The notes beneath the pieces are model-generated. The model saw only the letters and a list, made by a program, of their open reading frames with translations. It made no database searches and was not told the DNA's origin. Positions 40,009 to 49,608 of a stretch of 64,000 bases of DNA are shown here, piece by piece. Source of the stretch: a bacterium BMS3Bbin08. GTDB lineage: Bacteria > Nitrospirota > Thermodesulfovibrionia > UBA6902 > BMS3Bbin08. Position numbers and translations under genes: made by a program. The stretch spans positions 1-64,000 of the forward strand of contig BDTR01000039.1 of NCBI GenBank assembly GCA_002897775.1, written 5' to 3'. Each line of letters starts with the position of its first letter. Position 1 is the stretch's first letter.

Positions 40009-40144
40009 CCTCGAAGCTTGCTTCGGGGTTTCAATAGTTTTCGTCATTTTTGTCATTCCGGCTTGTCCGGAATCTATCTTTGATACAGGAAGATTCCGGA
40101 CAAGCCGGAATGACAGACTTGATACCTCGCAGCTTGCTGCGGGG
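40009..40144. repeat. Triple-hairpin REP-like cluster
   Basis: CCTCGAAGCTTGCTTCGGGG; GTCATTCCGGCTTGTCCGGAATCT...AGATTCCGGACAAGCCGGAATGAC; CCTCGCAGCTTGCTGCGGGG. Confidence 0.85.
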
Positions 40145-40210
40145 TAGTTCATTGTACAATTTTACCGCAAATGTCTTTAATTATCAGGTATTAAGAAAGT
40201 TGCCATAACT

Positions 40211-41800
40211 ATGCAAAAAGAAAAAATTCATATTCTGATAGTGGACGATAACCCCGTTGATCTCGAAATTATCAGGACAGTCTTAAATGAAAATTATGTT
40301 ATTCATTACACTATTGATACTGCCTTTACAGGCATGGAGGCTGTAGAGAAAGCGTCAACTGGTGAATTTCATCTGGCATTGCTGGATTACAGGCTTCACG
40401 ACATGAACGGGATAGAAATACTGGAAGAAATCAAAACAAGAAGCATAGATTTGCCGGTGATCATGGTTACTGGAGAGGGAGATGAAAAAATAGCCAAAGA
40501 GTCCATAAAAAAAGGGGCATATGATTATTTGATCAAGGATGAGATTAATAATATATTGCTAACCCGCACCATACAGGGTGTTCTTAAAAGGAAAAGCCTT
40601 GAAGACAAGATAAAGGAATACCATGAAAAATTAAAAGATCTGGCAATAAAAGACGGGCTTACAGGATTATATAATCACCGTCATTTTCAGGAGATATTAA
40701 GCAATGAATTTAAAAGATCGAAAAGACATGTTCAGCCTCTTTCCTGTATGATGCTTGACCTTGACCACTTTAAACTGGTAAACGATTCTCATGGTCATCA
40801 ATATGGTGACTTTGTGCTTGCTCAGTCGGCTGGAATATTAAGAAGATTTGCCAGGGATACGGATTTTATTGCCCGTTATGGAGGCGAGGAATTTGTTATT
40901 ATTCTGCCGAATACAGACCTTGAAGGGGTGCTTCACCTGGCTGAAAAGATACGCAATTCGTTCGAAAATAACCCATTTAAAAAAGGGGAGATATCTGAGT
41001 CGATATCCATAAGTATAGGGATGTCGTCTACTACAGATAGTAATGTGTCAAGCAAGGACGACCTGATAACAAACGCTGATATAGCATTATATCATGCCAA
41101 ATCAAGGGGCAGGAATAACGTATGTGCCTGGGAAGAGATAGAATCCGAGGACACAATTGATGTTAAGGAGGAATATCACAAGACAACGGATTTTTATAAC
41201 AGGATTAAAAACCTTAGCCAAGACATGAAAGAACCCTGTGTCAAGTCTATACAGGATATTTTCTGTGAGTTTGAAGCCGGGTGTGATTATTTCAACGAGC
41301 ATTCTTTAAGGGTCAGTTTTTACGCTGAAAAACTGGCCAGGGAACTTTCTATGTCTGATGAGGAGATAAATGTGATAAAGTACTCTGCTTTGCTTCATGA
41401 TATAGGCATGGTCGGGATTAATTCGGATATTTTAAAAAAGAAAGATTTTTTATCTCCCGGGGAATATAACTTAATAAAAAGACATGCCGGCATTGGAGCA
41501 GATATAGTGGGTCAGCTAAAACTATTTGGTAAAGAACTGCAGATGATTCATTACCACCATGAGAGATTTGACGGCAGGGGCTATCCGCATAAATTAAAAG
41601 GCAGGATGATACCCCTCGGGGCGAGGATACTGGCTATTGCCGAGGCATATGATTCCATGATTTCAGGAACAGTGTATCGTAAAGCCCGGTCATCATCAGA
41701 AGCAATAGAAGAGCTCAGGAAATGTGCGGGTTCCCAGTTTGACCCCAAATTAGTTGACGCTTTTATTGAAGCTATTAAGAAACCGGATAAACCTTCCTGA
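40211..41800 (+). CDS. REC-GGDEF-HD-GYP protein (potential cyclic-di-GMP synthesis and hydrolysis)
   Basis: REC IHILIVDDNPVDLEII; RYGGEEFVIILP; HSLRVSFYAEKLA...LLHDIG...HHERFDGRGYP. Confidence 0.94.
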   Translation: MQKEKIHILIVDDNPVDLEIIRTVLNENYVIHYTIDTAFTGMEAVEKASTGEFHLALLDYRLHDMNGIEILEEIKTRSIDLPVIMVTGEGDEKIAKESIKKGAYDYLIKDEINNILLTRTIQGVLKRKSLEDKIKEYHEKLKDLAIKDGLTGLYNHRHFQEILSNEFKRSKRHVQPLSCMMLDLDHFKLVNDSHGHQYGDFVLAQSAGILRRFARDTDFIARYGGEEFVIILPNTDLEGVLHLAEKIRNSFENNPFKKGEISESISISIGMSSTTDSNVSSKDDLITNADIALYHAKSRGRNNVCAWEEIESEDTIDVKEEYHKTTDFYNRIKNLSQDMKEPCVKSIQDIFCEFEAGCDYFNEHSLRVSFYAEKLARELSMSDEEINVIKYSALLHDIGMVGINSDILKKKDFLSPGEYNLIKRHAGIGADIVGQLKLFGKELQMIHYHHERFDGRGYPHKLKGRMIPLGARILAIAEAYDSMISGTVYRKARSSSEAIEELRKCAGSQFDPKLVDAFIEAIKKPDKPS

Positions 41801-41815
41801 ACTTTTCATATTACG

Positions 41816-42262
41816 CTATTTGCGCGGTATTTTTGTAATTACTAACCAATAATCCTGAATGCTTGTTACTACCTCAATAAATCTGGGAAATCCAACCGGC
41901 TTGGTAATAAAACTGTTTGCCCCCAGGTTATAGCTTTCGCAAACATCCCTGTCCCTGTCCGAGCTGGTTAGAATTATGATAGGGATTTTAAGCAGTTCTT
42001 TGTCTTTTTTTATTTTTTCAAGGACCTCTGTGCCGTTTACTCTCGGCATATTCAGATCCAGCAGGATCAGATCAGGCCTTGGTGCTTTTGAAGCGTCGCT
42101 GAATTCATTTTCATGATACATGAAATCCAGAGCCTCCTGTCCGTCCCTGACACAGTAGAGGTTATTTTTTACCTTCCCAACAGAAAAGGCTTCTTTAATA
42201 ATCTCAACGTCGGTCGGATTATCTTCTACGAGTAAAATATCAATAGGTTTTTCATACCTCAC
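41816..42262 (-). CDS. Rcp1-type response regulator
   Basis: DILLVEDNPTDVEIIKEAF...LILLDLNMPRVNGTEVLEKIK. Confidence 0.93.
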   Translation of the reverse strand: MRYEKPIDILLVEDNPTDVEIIKEAFSVGKVKNNLYCVRDGQEALDFMYHENEFSDASKAPRPDLILLDLNMPRVNGTEVLEKIKKDKELLKIPIIILTSSDRDRDVCESYNLGANSFITKPVGFPRFIEVVTSIQDYWLVITKIPRK

Positions 42263-42265
42263 CTA

Positions 42266-43780
42266 TCAGATCCTCCTTTTGTTTTTTGGTATGGTAAAAA
42301 ATATTGTTGTTCCTTCTCCAACCTTTGATTCTACCCACACCCTGCCCCCATGTTTATATATTATTCTTTTTACAATTGTAAGCCCAGCACCTGTCCCTTC
42401 CTTGTCATCCCTTTCAAGGCGCTGAAAAATATGAAATATCTTATCAAAATATTTTTCTTCAATCCCTATGCCGTTATCTTTCACATGAAACGTATAATGA
42501 TCATTATGTCCATTATAACCTATTTCAATATGAGGTTTGTCCTTGTCATTATATTTAATGGCATTGATAATAAGGTTATGAAAAACTTCTCTTATTCTTG
42601 TGCTGTCACAATATACCGTCGGCAGATCATCAGGTATTTCTAATACGCATTTTTTGCTCTCCAACGCATATGATAGATTGTCCTTTACTTCATTTAAAAT
42701 ATAACTTACATTCGTATATTCAAAAGGGGTTTCTCCGTAACTTATTCTGGACAGTTTTAAAAGATCATCAATAAGCCGCCTCATTCTTTCAGATGAGTCT
42801 AATATTATGTCAATATAGTGTTTTCCTTTTTCATCTAATTTATCCCTGTATTTTTGCCGCAAAAAACCGCTGAAAGCCCCTATGCCTCTTAAGGGTTCTT
42901 TCAGGTCATGGGATACAACATAAGTGAATTCATCCAGCTCCTCATTGGATTTGATCAGTTCTTTATTGGCGATCTGTAATTTTTTATTTGTTCGATCCAG
43001 TTCTTCCCTGGAAGCACTTACTTTGCGTATCATCTCTTCCAGACTTTCAGTATATTCCTTGATTTTACCTCGATCGTTTTTTAGTTCATCGATCATTTTG
43101 TTAAAGGTAATTCCTAACCGGCCGATTTCATCTCCGGTTGTTACCATGGCTTTTTGTTCCAGATTTCCAATACTTACCTGTTCTGCTGTTTTAGTCAGAT
43201 TATAAATAGGTTTTGTTATGGCCGAGGTAAAAAGAATTGCCGCTCCGTTTCCAATGAATAAAATAACAATTATTATCCCGACCAAAAACCTAACCTTTTT
43301 ATCGACCGTAAGATTTAGAGGTTCTTCAGAAAAACCTGCATGTACAACGCCTGTTTCCCCTTTTAATATAGGCACAGCGATATCAAGAATAGCCTCTTTA
43401 TCAGCGATAATGCTTTGAATACTATATTCTTCCCCGGGCTTAACCTCATTGATTTTATTAAGATCGGAAGGAAATCCTTTTCTAAATGTGTGTACTAAGA
43501 CCTTGCCTTTTTTATCGTGAATAAATATGTATTTAATTTCTCTGGTTGATTCTTTGTAGTCATTGATCTGCATCTGGAGACGCAGCCTGTTTTCGGTTAA
43601 TATATCGTTAACACTTATATCAGCTAAATGTTTGGTTAAAGAAATTCCTTTATCCTGCAGGTCGAACAGAAGGGCTTTTGTCAGTTCTGTTTTGACAAAA
43701 ATTACCACTATTACCCCCAACAATACTATAAGGCCTAGAGTCATAAATAAAATTCTGTTCCGTAAACTTATTATTCCCAT
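42266..43780 (-). CDS. HAMP-containing sensor histidine kinase
   Basis: Two TM, HAMP, FTYVVSHDLKEPLRGIGAFSGFLRQKY, HATPase. Confidence 0.93.
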   Translation of the reverse strand: MGIISLRNRILFMTLGLIVLLGVIVVIFVKTELTKALLFDLQDKGISLTKHLADISVNDILTENRLRLQMQINDYKESTREIKYIFIHDKKGKVLVHTFRKGFPSDLNKINEVKPGEEYSIQSIIADKEAILDIAVPILKGETGVVHAGFSEEPLNLTVDKKVRFLVGIIIVILFIGNGAAILFTSAITKPIYNLTKTAEQVSIGNLEQKAMVTTGDEIGRLGITFNKMIDELKNDRGKIKEYTESLEEMIRKVSASREELDRTNKKLQIANKELIKSNEELDEFTYVVSHDLKEPLRGIGAFSGFLRQKYRDKLDEKGKHYIDIILDSSERMRRLIDDLLKLSRISYGETPFEYTNVSYILNEVKDNLSYALESKKCVLEIPDDLPTVYCDSTRIREVFHNLIINAIKYNDKDKPHIEIGYNGHNDHYTFHVKDNGIGIEEKYFDKIFHIFQRLERDDKEGTGAGLTIVKRIIYKHGGRVWVESKVGEGTTIFFTIPKNKRRI

Positions 43781-43785
43781 AACCT

Positions 43786-44721
43786 TTATTGTTTATTTTC
43801 CTTTTCTTTAGACATCCATGTCCTCATTTCCCTGACAGAATCATACGCACTGTCGTCAATAAGAACGAATTTGTCTATTAACATTCCTTTTAGAATTTTT
43901 CTTCCTTTTTCGTCCTTATGAACATTTAAGAATATCTGCCTTAATTCTTCCTTCAGTTCCGGGTCTAATGCAGGATGAACCACTACGGGTGGAATCCCGT
44001 AAGGCGGTGATTTTTCAATTATCTTTGTCCTGGACGTAAATTCAGGATTCATACGGTTTGCGTATTCCCATACAAGGCTATTTACTGCTGCACCATCCAC
44101 GATTCCGGTGGCAACGGCCTTAATTGATTTGTCGTGGGCATACGTGAAATCATAACGCTTGAAGAATGACTCAGGGGTCTCATTCATTTTAGCCAGCATG
44201 TACGTAGGGACTAGTTTCCCGGTGTTGGACAAGGGGTCTTCAAAGTCAAATACTTTCCCGCGCAGGCCCTCAAAGCTGTTTATAGGACTGTCTTTAGATA
44301 CAATAATATATGAATAATATACTGTCCCGCCATAAGCCTGTGGTGCGACCAATAGATCCATTCCGAATTCTTTATGACCGTCTACATAAGGCCCTGCACA
44401 TACAAAAGCAACATCAATATAATTTGTTTTTAACAGGTTGTTAATCTCGGAATAGCCTTCTCTGGCGACAAATTCTATTTTTTTACCCAGTTTTTCTCCT
44501 ATATAATCCAGAAGTTTCCGGTAGTAAGCAAGTCCTTCTCTGGGTGTAACCATGCCCCCGACCGCGAACTTGAGGGGTTTTTCTTCAGGTGGGCTGACTT
44601 TTTCCTCTACCACTTCTCTTTTTTCAAGGCTTATTACTTTTGCTTTCTCCTTTTGATCACAGCCTGTTATTCCTATAAAGATTAAACAAATAAAACCCAA
44701 TCTCAGTATTGTTTTCAACAC
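43786..44721 (-). CDS. PhnD-like substrate-binding lipoprotein
   Basis: Lipobox IGITGCDQ; LKFAVGGMVTPREGLAYYRKLLDYIGEKLGKKIEFVAREGYSEINNLLKTNYIDVAFVCAGPYVDG. Confidence 0.9.
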   Translation of the reverse strand: MLKTILRLGFICLIFIGITGCDQKEKAKVISLEKREVVEEKVSPPEEKPLKFAVGGMVTPREGLAYYRKLLDYIGEKLGKKIEFVAREGYSEINNLLKTNYIDVAFVCAGPYVDGHKEFGMDLLVAPQAYGGTVYYSYIIVSKDSPINSFEGLRGKVFDFEDPLSNTGKLVPTYMLAKMNETPESFFKRYDFTYAHDKSIKAVATGIVDGAAVNSLVWEYANRMNPEFTSRTKIIEKSPPYGIPPVVVHPALDPELKEELRQIFLNVHKDEKGRKILKGMLIDKFVLIDDSAYDSVREMRTWMSKEKENKQ

Positions 44722-44974
44722 TTTCAGCCTCCTTGTTTAATTGATTGTTTTGCAGAATGTATGAACACTTTAAATCCGGAAATCAGGGAGTTATGTTTTT
44801 CTTTAGATAAGGCCGTAAAAGGGGAAACAAGTAAGGATAAAAAAACAATGATAACAGAGGGAAATTTTATATCCATTATTTTTCCTTCTTTTTATATTAT
44901 ATAAGTTTTTTTACTGCGCTACTATATATTACACAGGATTTTATAATAGTATAATAATTTATGATAACCGGGAT

Positions 44975-45012
44975 AGTCGAACGGGTTTATCCTGAGCCTG
45001 GTCAAAGGGTTG
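44975..45012. repeat. TCGAACGGGTTTATCCTGAGCCTGGTCAAAGGGTTGA interspersed repeat
   Basis: Reverse complement contains CAGGCTCAGGATAAA as at 28156. Confidence 0.6.
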
Positions 45013-45080
45013 ATTATAAATCTACTGTTTATTATTCTATGTATAATCTGTGTAATCAAATAAATCCCGGAGGATTTATT

Positions 45081-45278
45081 ATGGAAGAATGCCAGAAGGA
45101 GAAACACAGGGCTCTTTGCAACTGTACCTATGAACCGTGCAGCAGGAAGCTTAAATGCTGTGAATGTATACACTATCACAGACGAAACAGTGAACTGCCG
45201 GCGTGTTTTTTCAATGCCGAGGTTGAGAGCACATACGACCGCTCAATAAGCGCATTTATCAGGATGCATAAAAGATAA
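45081..45278 (+). CDS. Small Cys-rich protein, DUF6485-like
   Basis: [50 protein letters not shown] upstream of ATG. Confidence 0.8.
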   Translation: MEECQKEKHRALCNCTYEPCSRKLKCCECIHYHRRNSELPACFFNAEVESTYDRSISAFIRMHKR

Positions 45279-45360
45279 ATAAATTTTAGATTTTTAGTAC
45301 GTTTGCCGGCCTGCCTACGGTAAACAGGTTTACCTTCGGCAGGTAAATGTGGTGGAATGG

Positions 45361-45446
45361 CCCCGTTAGATTCTGCACCCACAGTTTCTAGGTAAGCAAA
45401 ACTGGACGCGGGTGTTAAAAACGAATCTGGACAACGGGGCAGGCAG
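45361..45446. repeat. ~82-nt nested stem-loop element, copy 2
   Basis: CCCCGTTAGATTCTGCACCCACAGTTTC...GCAAAACTGGACGCGGGTG...GAATCTGGACAACGGGGCAGG. Confidence 0.85.
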
Positions 45447-45451
45447 ATTTA

Positions 45452-45583
<132 letters not shown>

Positions 45584-45584
45584 C

Positions 45585-45800
45585 GCGCTGGACTCCCTGA
45601 AGTAGAGCAAGGCTCACTTCAGGGCAGGGCAAAATCCGATGTCCCGAAGTGTCGGGACGTGTGGGTTCTCCGCCAAATTCATTAAAATTTGGCGAGATCT
45701 CGCCTGAGGCGGAAACTCCCACCGCTCTATGAGTCGTAGACCGGCACCACGCTAAGCGTGGTTAAAAGGGACGCTCAGCGTCCCACCATTATTTCGGAAT
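45585..45800. repeat. Dense run of unrelated short palindromes
   Basis: CCCTGAAGT..ACTTCAGGG; GTCCCGAAGTGTCGGGAC; CGCCAAATT..AATTTGGCG; GGCGAGATCTCGCC; CCACGCTAAGCGTGG; GGGACGCTCAGCGTCCC. Confidence 0.7.
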
Positions 45801-46233
45801 TGTTTCAGTCGTCTAGTACGTAATCCGTTAATACTATAATGGCAGATGAGTTTAATTAGTAATGTAAAATGTCAAGGGCTGACCCCCTCTTCTGACTCTA
45901 AACCACTCTGTAACTAATCCGAGATATGAGGGTTCTGTTTTTTGCATTTCCTGATCTAAATCGAGAGCTGACGGAAAAAAGAAGGCGAATATGACAAATG
46001 TTCCAGGTAGAATTAAAAAATATATTTTAATAACATTTTTTTGATTGTTGTTCATTTATTTTTCCCTACAACTAATTTGCTCTCAGTATATCAAAACAGG
46101 CACGGAAATCAAGGGAAAACACAGTAAAACCCCCAACTTACGCCTTGAAAACTTGATATAAATTGAGATTTTCATTAGTATTTTAGGAGTTACACGTAAT
46201 ACGTAATGCTTATACTTATACGGGGGAATTGAA

Positions 46234-46767
46234 GTGAAAAGCACATCACGCGTAATTTTACATGCCGTTATTTTACTGTCCATTGTTTTTCTGCCTCTGG
46301 CTGCTGATGCAGGGCAGTACTCACCTTGGGCAATAGAAAAGCTTGTGGGCAGCCAGGCGCCTGAATTCACGGCAAATGACCTTTCCGGAAAGAGAGTTGC
46401 CCTGAAGAAATTCAAAGGCAAGCCTATACTTCTTAATTTCTGGGCAACCTGGTGTCCGTACTGCAGGGAGGAGAGGCCGAAACTTATTAAACTTTACAAA
46501 GAATACAGGAGCCAAGGGCTTGTAATAGTCGCGGTGTCAACAGACAGGTCAGCCCAGAAGGTCAAGGACTACCTTAAAAAGGTGCCAATGGATTTTGAAA
46601 TGCTTCATGATAACACTAAAGAGGCGGCAGCTGCGTACGGCGTCTACTCCCTGCCGACGTCTTTTCTCATTGACCGGGAAGGGATAATAAAATACAAGTT
46701 CATGGGTTTAAGGGACTGGACCAGCAGTGGTTCAAAGACACTTATTGATAAACTTCTTGAAAAGTGA
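46234..46767 (+). CDS. TlpA-like periplasmic thioredoxin family protein (GTG start)
   Basis: Signal peptide; LLNFWATWCPYCREERPKL. Confidence 0.92.
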   Translation: MKSTSRVILHAVILLSIVFLPLAADAGQYSPWAIEKLVGSQAPEFTANDLSGKRVALKKFKGKPILLNFWATWCPYCREERPKLIKLYKEYRSQGLVIVAVSTDRSAQKVKDYLKKVPMDFEMLHDNTKEAAAAYGVYSLPTSFLIDREGIIKYKFMGLRDWTSSGSKTLIDKLLEK

Positions 46768-46887
46768 GATTCTGCAGAGACTGAACGGCAATTCTTGACA
46801 AATAATAAGCCTGAGTTTAGAATTTCAAACGCATGTAAAAAATGACCGGCCTGACCCCGGCACGCAAGCTATAATAAGGAGGATAAA

Positions 46888-47280
46888 ATGGACCCTGAAA
46901 ATCTTAAATATCATAAGGAACACACGTGGGTAAATATTTCCGGCAACAAGGCTACCATCGGTATTACTGGTTATGCCCAGGAATCTCTGGGGGATATTGT
47001 GTATATAGACCTGCCTGAGCTTGAGACCAGTACTGAAGCGAACACGGAACTGACAGAGATAGAATCAACAAAGGCCACGGCGTCTGTAATCAGCCCGGTA
47101 ACCGGTTCTGTTGTTGAGGTCAATGAAGAACTCTCTGACGCGCCTGAAATACTTAATGAGGACCCTTACGGCAAGGGGTGGATAGCTGTCATTGAGGTTG
47201 AGGAGGGTGCGGACACCAATGACCTGATGGACGCGTCTGATTATGAGAAATACCTTGAGGAAGAGGTGAAACTGAAGTAA
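46888..47280 (+). CDS. gcvH: Glycine cleavage system H protein
   Basis: YHKEHTWVNISGNKATIGITGYAQESLGDIVYIDLP...EIESTKATASVISPVTG lipoyl lysine. Confidence 0.95.
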   Translation: MDPENLKYHKEHTWVNISGNKATIGITGYAQESLGDIVYIDLPELETSTEANTELTEIESTKATASVISPVTGSVVEVNEELSDAPEILNEDPYGKGWIAVIEVEEGADTNDLMDASDYEKYLEEEVKLK

Positions 47281-48665
47281 TGAAAGTCACTATTCTTGGA
47301 GCCGGCCCAGGCGGTTATGTTGCGGCGATCAGGGCCGCGCAGCTGGGCGCTGAAGTCATAGTGGTCGAGGAATCAGAGGTTGGCGGCACATGTCTTAACC
47401 GGGGATGTATTCCCACGAAGGCCCTTGTAGCTTCCGCGGAAGTACTTGATAAGGCAAAAAAGGCCAAAGACTTCGGGCTTGAGCTGAGCGGAGAGGTCAG
47501 CGCCAACATTCAGAAAATAATTGAGCGAAAGAACAAGATCGTAGGTATCCAGGTCAAGGGGATCAGGGGCCTTTTTAAGAGCTGGGGCGTACGGATCCTG
47601 GACGGAAGGGGCGTTATAACAGGCCCCGGGAAGATAAGCGTTACGCTTAAAGACGGCGGCGCTGAAGAGATAGAGACTGACAAGATCATAATCGCGACAG
47701 GTTCAAGACCCGCGCAGATACCGATCTTTCCGTTTGACGGTGAAAAGATCCTGTCAAGCACGGACGCTCTTAATCTGGAAGAGATACCTAAAAGGCTTCT
47801 TGTTATAGGAGCAGGTGTAATAGGATGTGAGTTTGCTTTTATCTATAAGGAATTCGGCTCTGAAGTAACAATGGTGGAAATGATGCCAAAGGCGGTGTCA
47901 ACCGAAGATGAGGAGATCTCAGCGGTCCTTGAAAGAGAACTTAAGAAAAAGAAGATAAAGCTTCTGACAAATATCAAGATGGAGAAAATAGAGGTAAAAG
48001 AGGATTCAGTCCAGGCATTTCTTTCTGACGGCAAGACGATTGAAGCGGATAAGGTCCTGGTATCAATAGGCAGGGCCATGAACAGTGAGAACCTGGGCCT
48101 TGAGAGCATTGGTGTTAAAACCGGTCAAAGAGGCGAGATCATCGCTAATAGCAGGATGGAAACCAATGTTGACGGAGTTTACGCGGCAGGTGATGTTACA
48201 GGCGGTATCATGCTGGCGCATCTGGCCTCGAAAGAAGGCGTTGTTGCCGCTGAGAACGCCGTGGGCGGAGATTCCGCGGTTAATTATGATGTGGTGCCGG
48301 CTGCTATTTTTACCAGTCCTGAGATCGGCTCGGTCGGACTAAGAGAGAAACAGGCGGTGGAAAAAGGCCTTAAGGTCAGGATCGGCAGGTTTCAGTTCAG
48401 GGCGCTTGGAAAGGCCCATGCAATGGGCGAGATAGCCGGGATCGTCAAGTTGATAGCTGATGAAGAGAGTGACAAATTGCTGGGTGCCCATATCATAGGC
48501 CCTCACGCGTCTGACCTTGTACATGAAGCTGCCCTGGCAATTGAAAAAGGGCTCACTGCACGGGATATTGCTCATATGATCCACGCGCATCCGACACTGG
48601 CAGAGGGCATTATGGAAGCTGCCGAGGATGTCCATGATTCGGCAATTCACATGCCAAAAAAATAA
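47280..48665 (+). CDS. lpdA: Dihydrolipoyl dehydrogenase
   Basis: GGTCLNRGCIPTKAL; pyridine nucleotide-disulfide oxidoreductase fold; ends HAHPTLAEGIMEA. Confidence 0.95.
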   Translation: MKVTILGAGPGGYVAAIRAAQLGAEVIVVEESEVGGTCLNRGCIPTKALVASAEVLDKAKKAKDFGLELSGEVSANIQKIIERKNKIVGIQVKGIRGLFKSWGVRILDGRGVITGPGKISVTLKDGGAEEIETDKIIIATGSRPAQIPIFPFDGEKILSSTDALNLEEIPKRLLVIGAGVIGCEFAFIYKEFGSEVTMVEMMPKAVSTEDEEISAVLERELKKKKIKLLTNIKMEKIEVKEDSVQAFLSDGKTIEADKVLVSIGRAMNSENLGLESIGVKTGQRGEIIANSRMETNVDGVYAAGDVTGGIMLAHLASKEGVVAAENAVGGDSAVNYDVVPAAIFTSPEIGSVGLREKQAVEKGLKVRIGRFQFRALGKAHAMGEIAGIVKLIADEESDKLLGAHIIGPHASDLVHEAALAIEKGLTARDIAHMIHAHPTLAEGIMEAAEDVHDSAIHMPKK

Positions 48666-48669
48666 ACAC

Positions 48670-48731
48670 AGTTTTTAGTTGTTTGTTGTTAGTTTTTAGA
48701 CTAACAACTAACAACCAGAAACAAACAACTG
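48670..48731. repeat. Heptamer palindrome (AGTTGTT)n / (CTAACAA)n
   Basis: AGTTTTT AGTTGTT TGTTGTT AGTTTTT AGA CTAACAA CTAACAA CCAGAAA CAAACAA CT. Confidence 0.85.
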
Positions 48732-48740
48732 GTCCGGTTT

Positions 48741-49568
48741 ATGACGACAAAAGAAGTAAAAGCAGGCAGTGTAGCGATAGGGAATAAGAACCCGCTTGTT
48801 TTTATTGCCGGGCCGTGCGTCATTGAGACCGAAGAATCCGTATTAAAGACCGCGAACAGGCTTAAAGAGATCTCCATAGATTTAGGCATACCGCTTATTT
48901 TTAAAAGTTCCTATGACAAGGCGAACAGGTCTTCTATAGATTCTTACAGGGGACCTGGTATTGGACGCGGCCTGGAGATCCTTGAGAAGGTCAAAAAAGA
49001 GACTTCCCTGCCGGTTCTCTCTGATGTTCATTCAACAAATGATGTTCAGTTGGCAGCCGGAGTGCTTGATGTTCTTCAGATACCCGCTTTTTTATGCAGG
49101 CAGACAGACCTGATCGTTGCCGCCGCAAAAACAGGGAAGCCTGTGAACATTAAAAAGGGGCAGTTCCTCGCGCCCGGGGATATAAAGAACTCTATTGACA
49201 AGGTCCTTTCGACGGGGAATAAAAGTGTTTTTGTTACCGAACGCGGGGTATCGTTCGGTTATAATAATCTTGTTGTCGACATGAGGTCAATACCGATAAT
49301 GCAGGGCCTGGGTTTCCCGGTTGTTTTTGACGCTACACATGCTGTGCAGCTTCCAGGAGGGCCTGGAAAGGCTTCAGGCGGTCAGAGGGAGTTTGCGGCT
49401 CCGCTGGCAAGGGCGGCTGTGGCTGTTGGCTGTGACGCGGTTTTTCTGGAAGTTCATGAGTCTCCTGACAAGGCCCTGTGTGACGGCCCGAACATGCTGG
49501 GGCTTGATGAATTTCAGACGCTGGCACAGGTGCTAAGAGATATAAATAAACTCGTAAAATTTTTTTGA
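48741..49568 (+). CDS. kdsA: 3-deoxy-8-phosphooctulonate synthase
   Basis: FIAGPCVIETEESVLKTANRLKEI...KSSYDKANRSS...FDATHAVQLPGG. Confidence 0.97.
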   Translation: MTTKEVKAGSVAIGNKNPLVFIAGPCVIETEESVLKTANRLKEISIDLGIPLIFKSSYDKANRSSIDSYRGPGIGRGLEILEKVKKETSLPVLSDVHSTNDVQLAAGVLDVLQIPAFLCRQTDLIVAAAKTGKPVNIKKGQFLAPGDIKNSIDKVLSTGNKSVFVTERGVSFGYNNLVVDMRSIPIMQGLGFPVVFDATHAVQLPGGPGKASGGQREFAAPLARAAVAVGCDAVFLEVHESPDKALCDGPNMLGLDEFQTLAQVLRDINKLVKFF

Positions 49569-49608
49569 TCGCTGTCACGCGTATAAATAATACTCCCTGG
49601 GCGGATAA

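Noticed and set aside
45585-45800. 6S RNA, SRP RNA or tmRNA
   Set aside because: None of the hallmark motifs (SRP GGTCAGGTCCGGAAGGAAGCAGCC, tmRNA tag reading frame and TTCGATT/CCA end) found.
46083-46421. Minus-strand ORF overlapping the tlpA-like start
   Set aside because: Overlaps a well-supported thioredoxin-fold gene; no domain.
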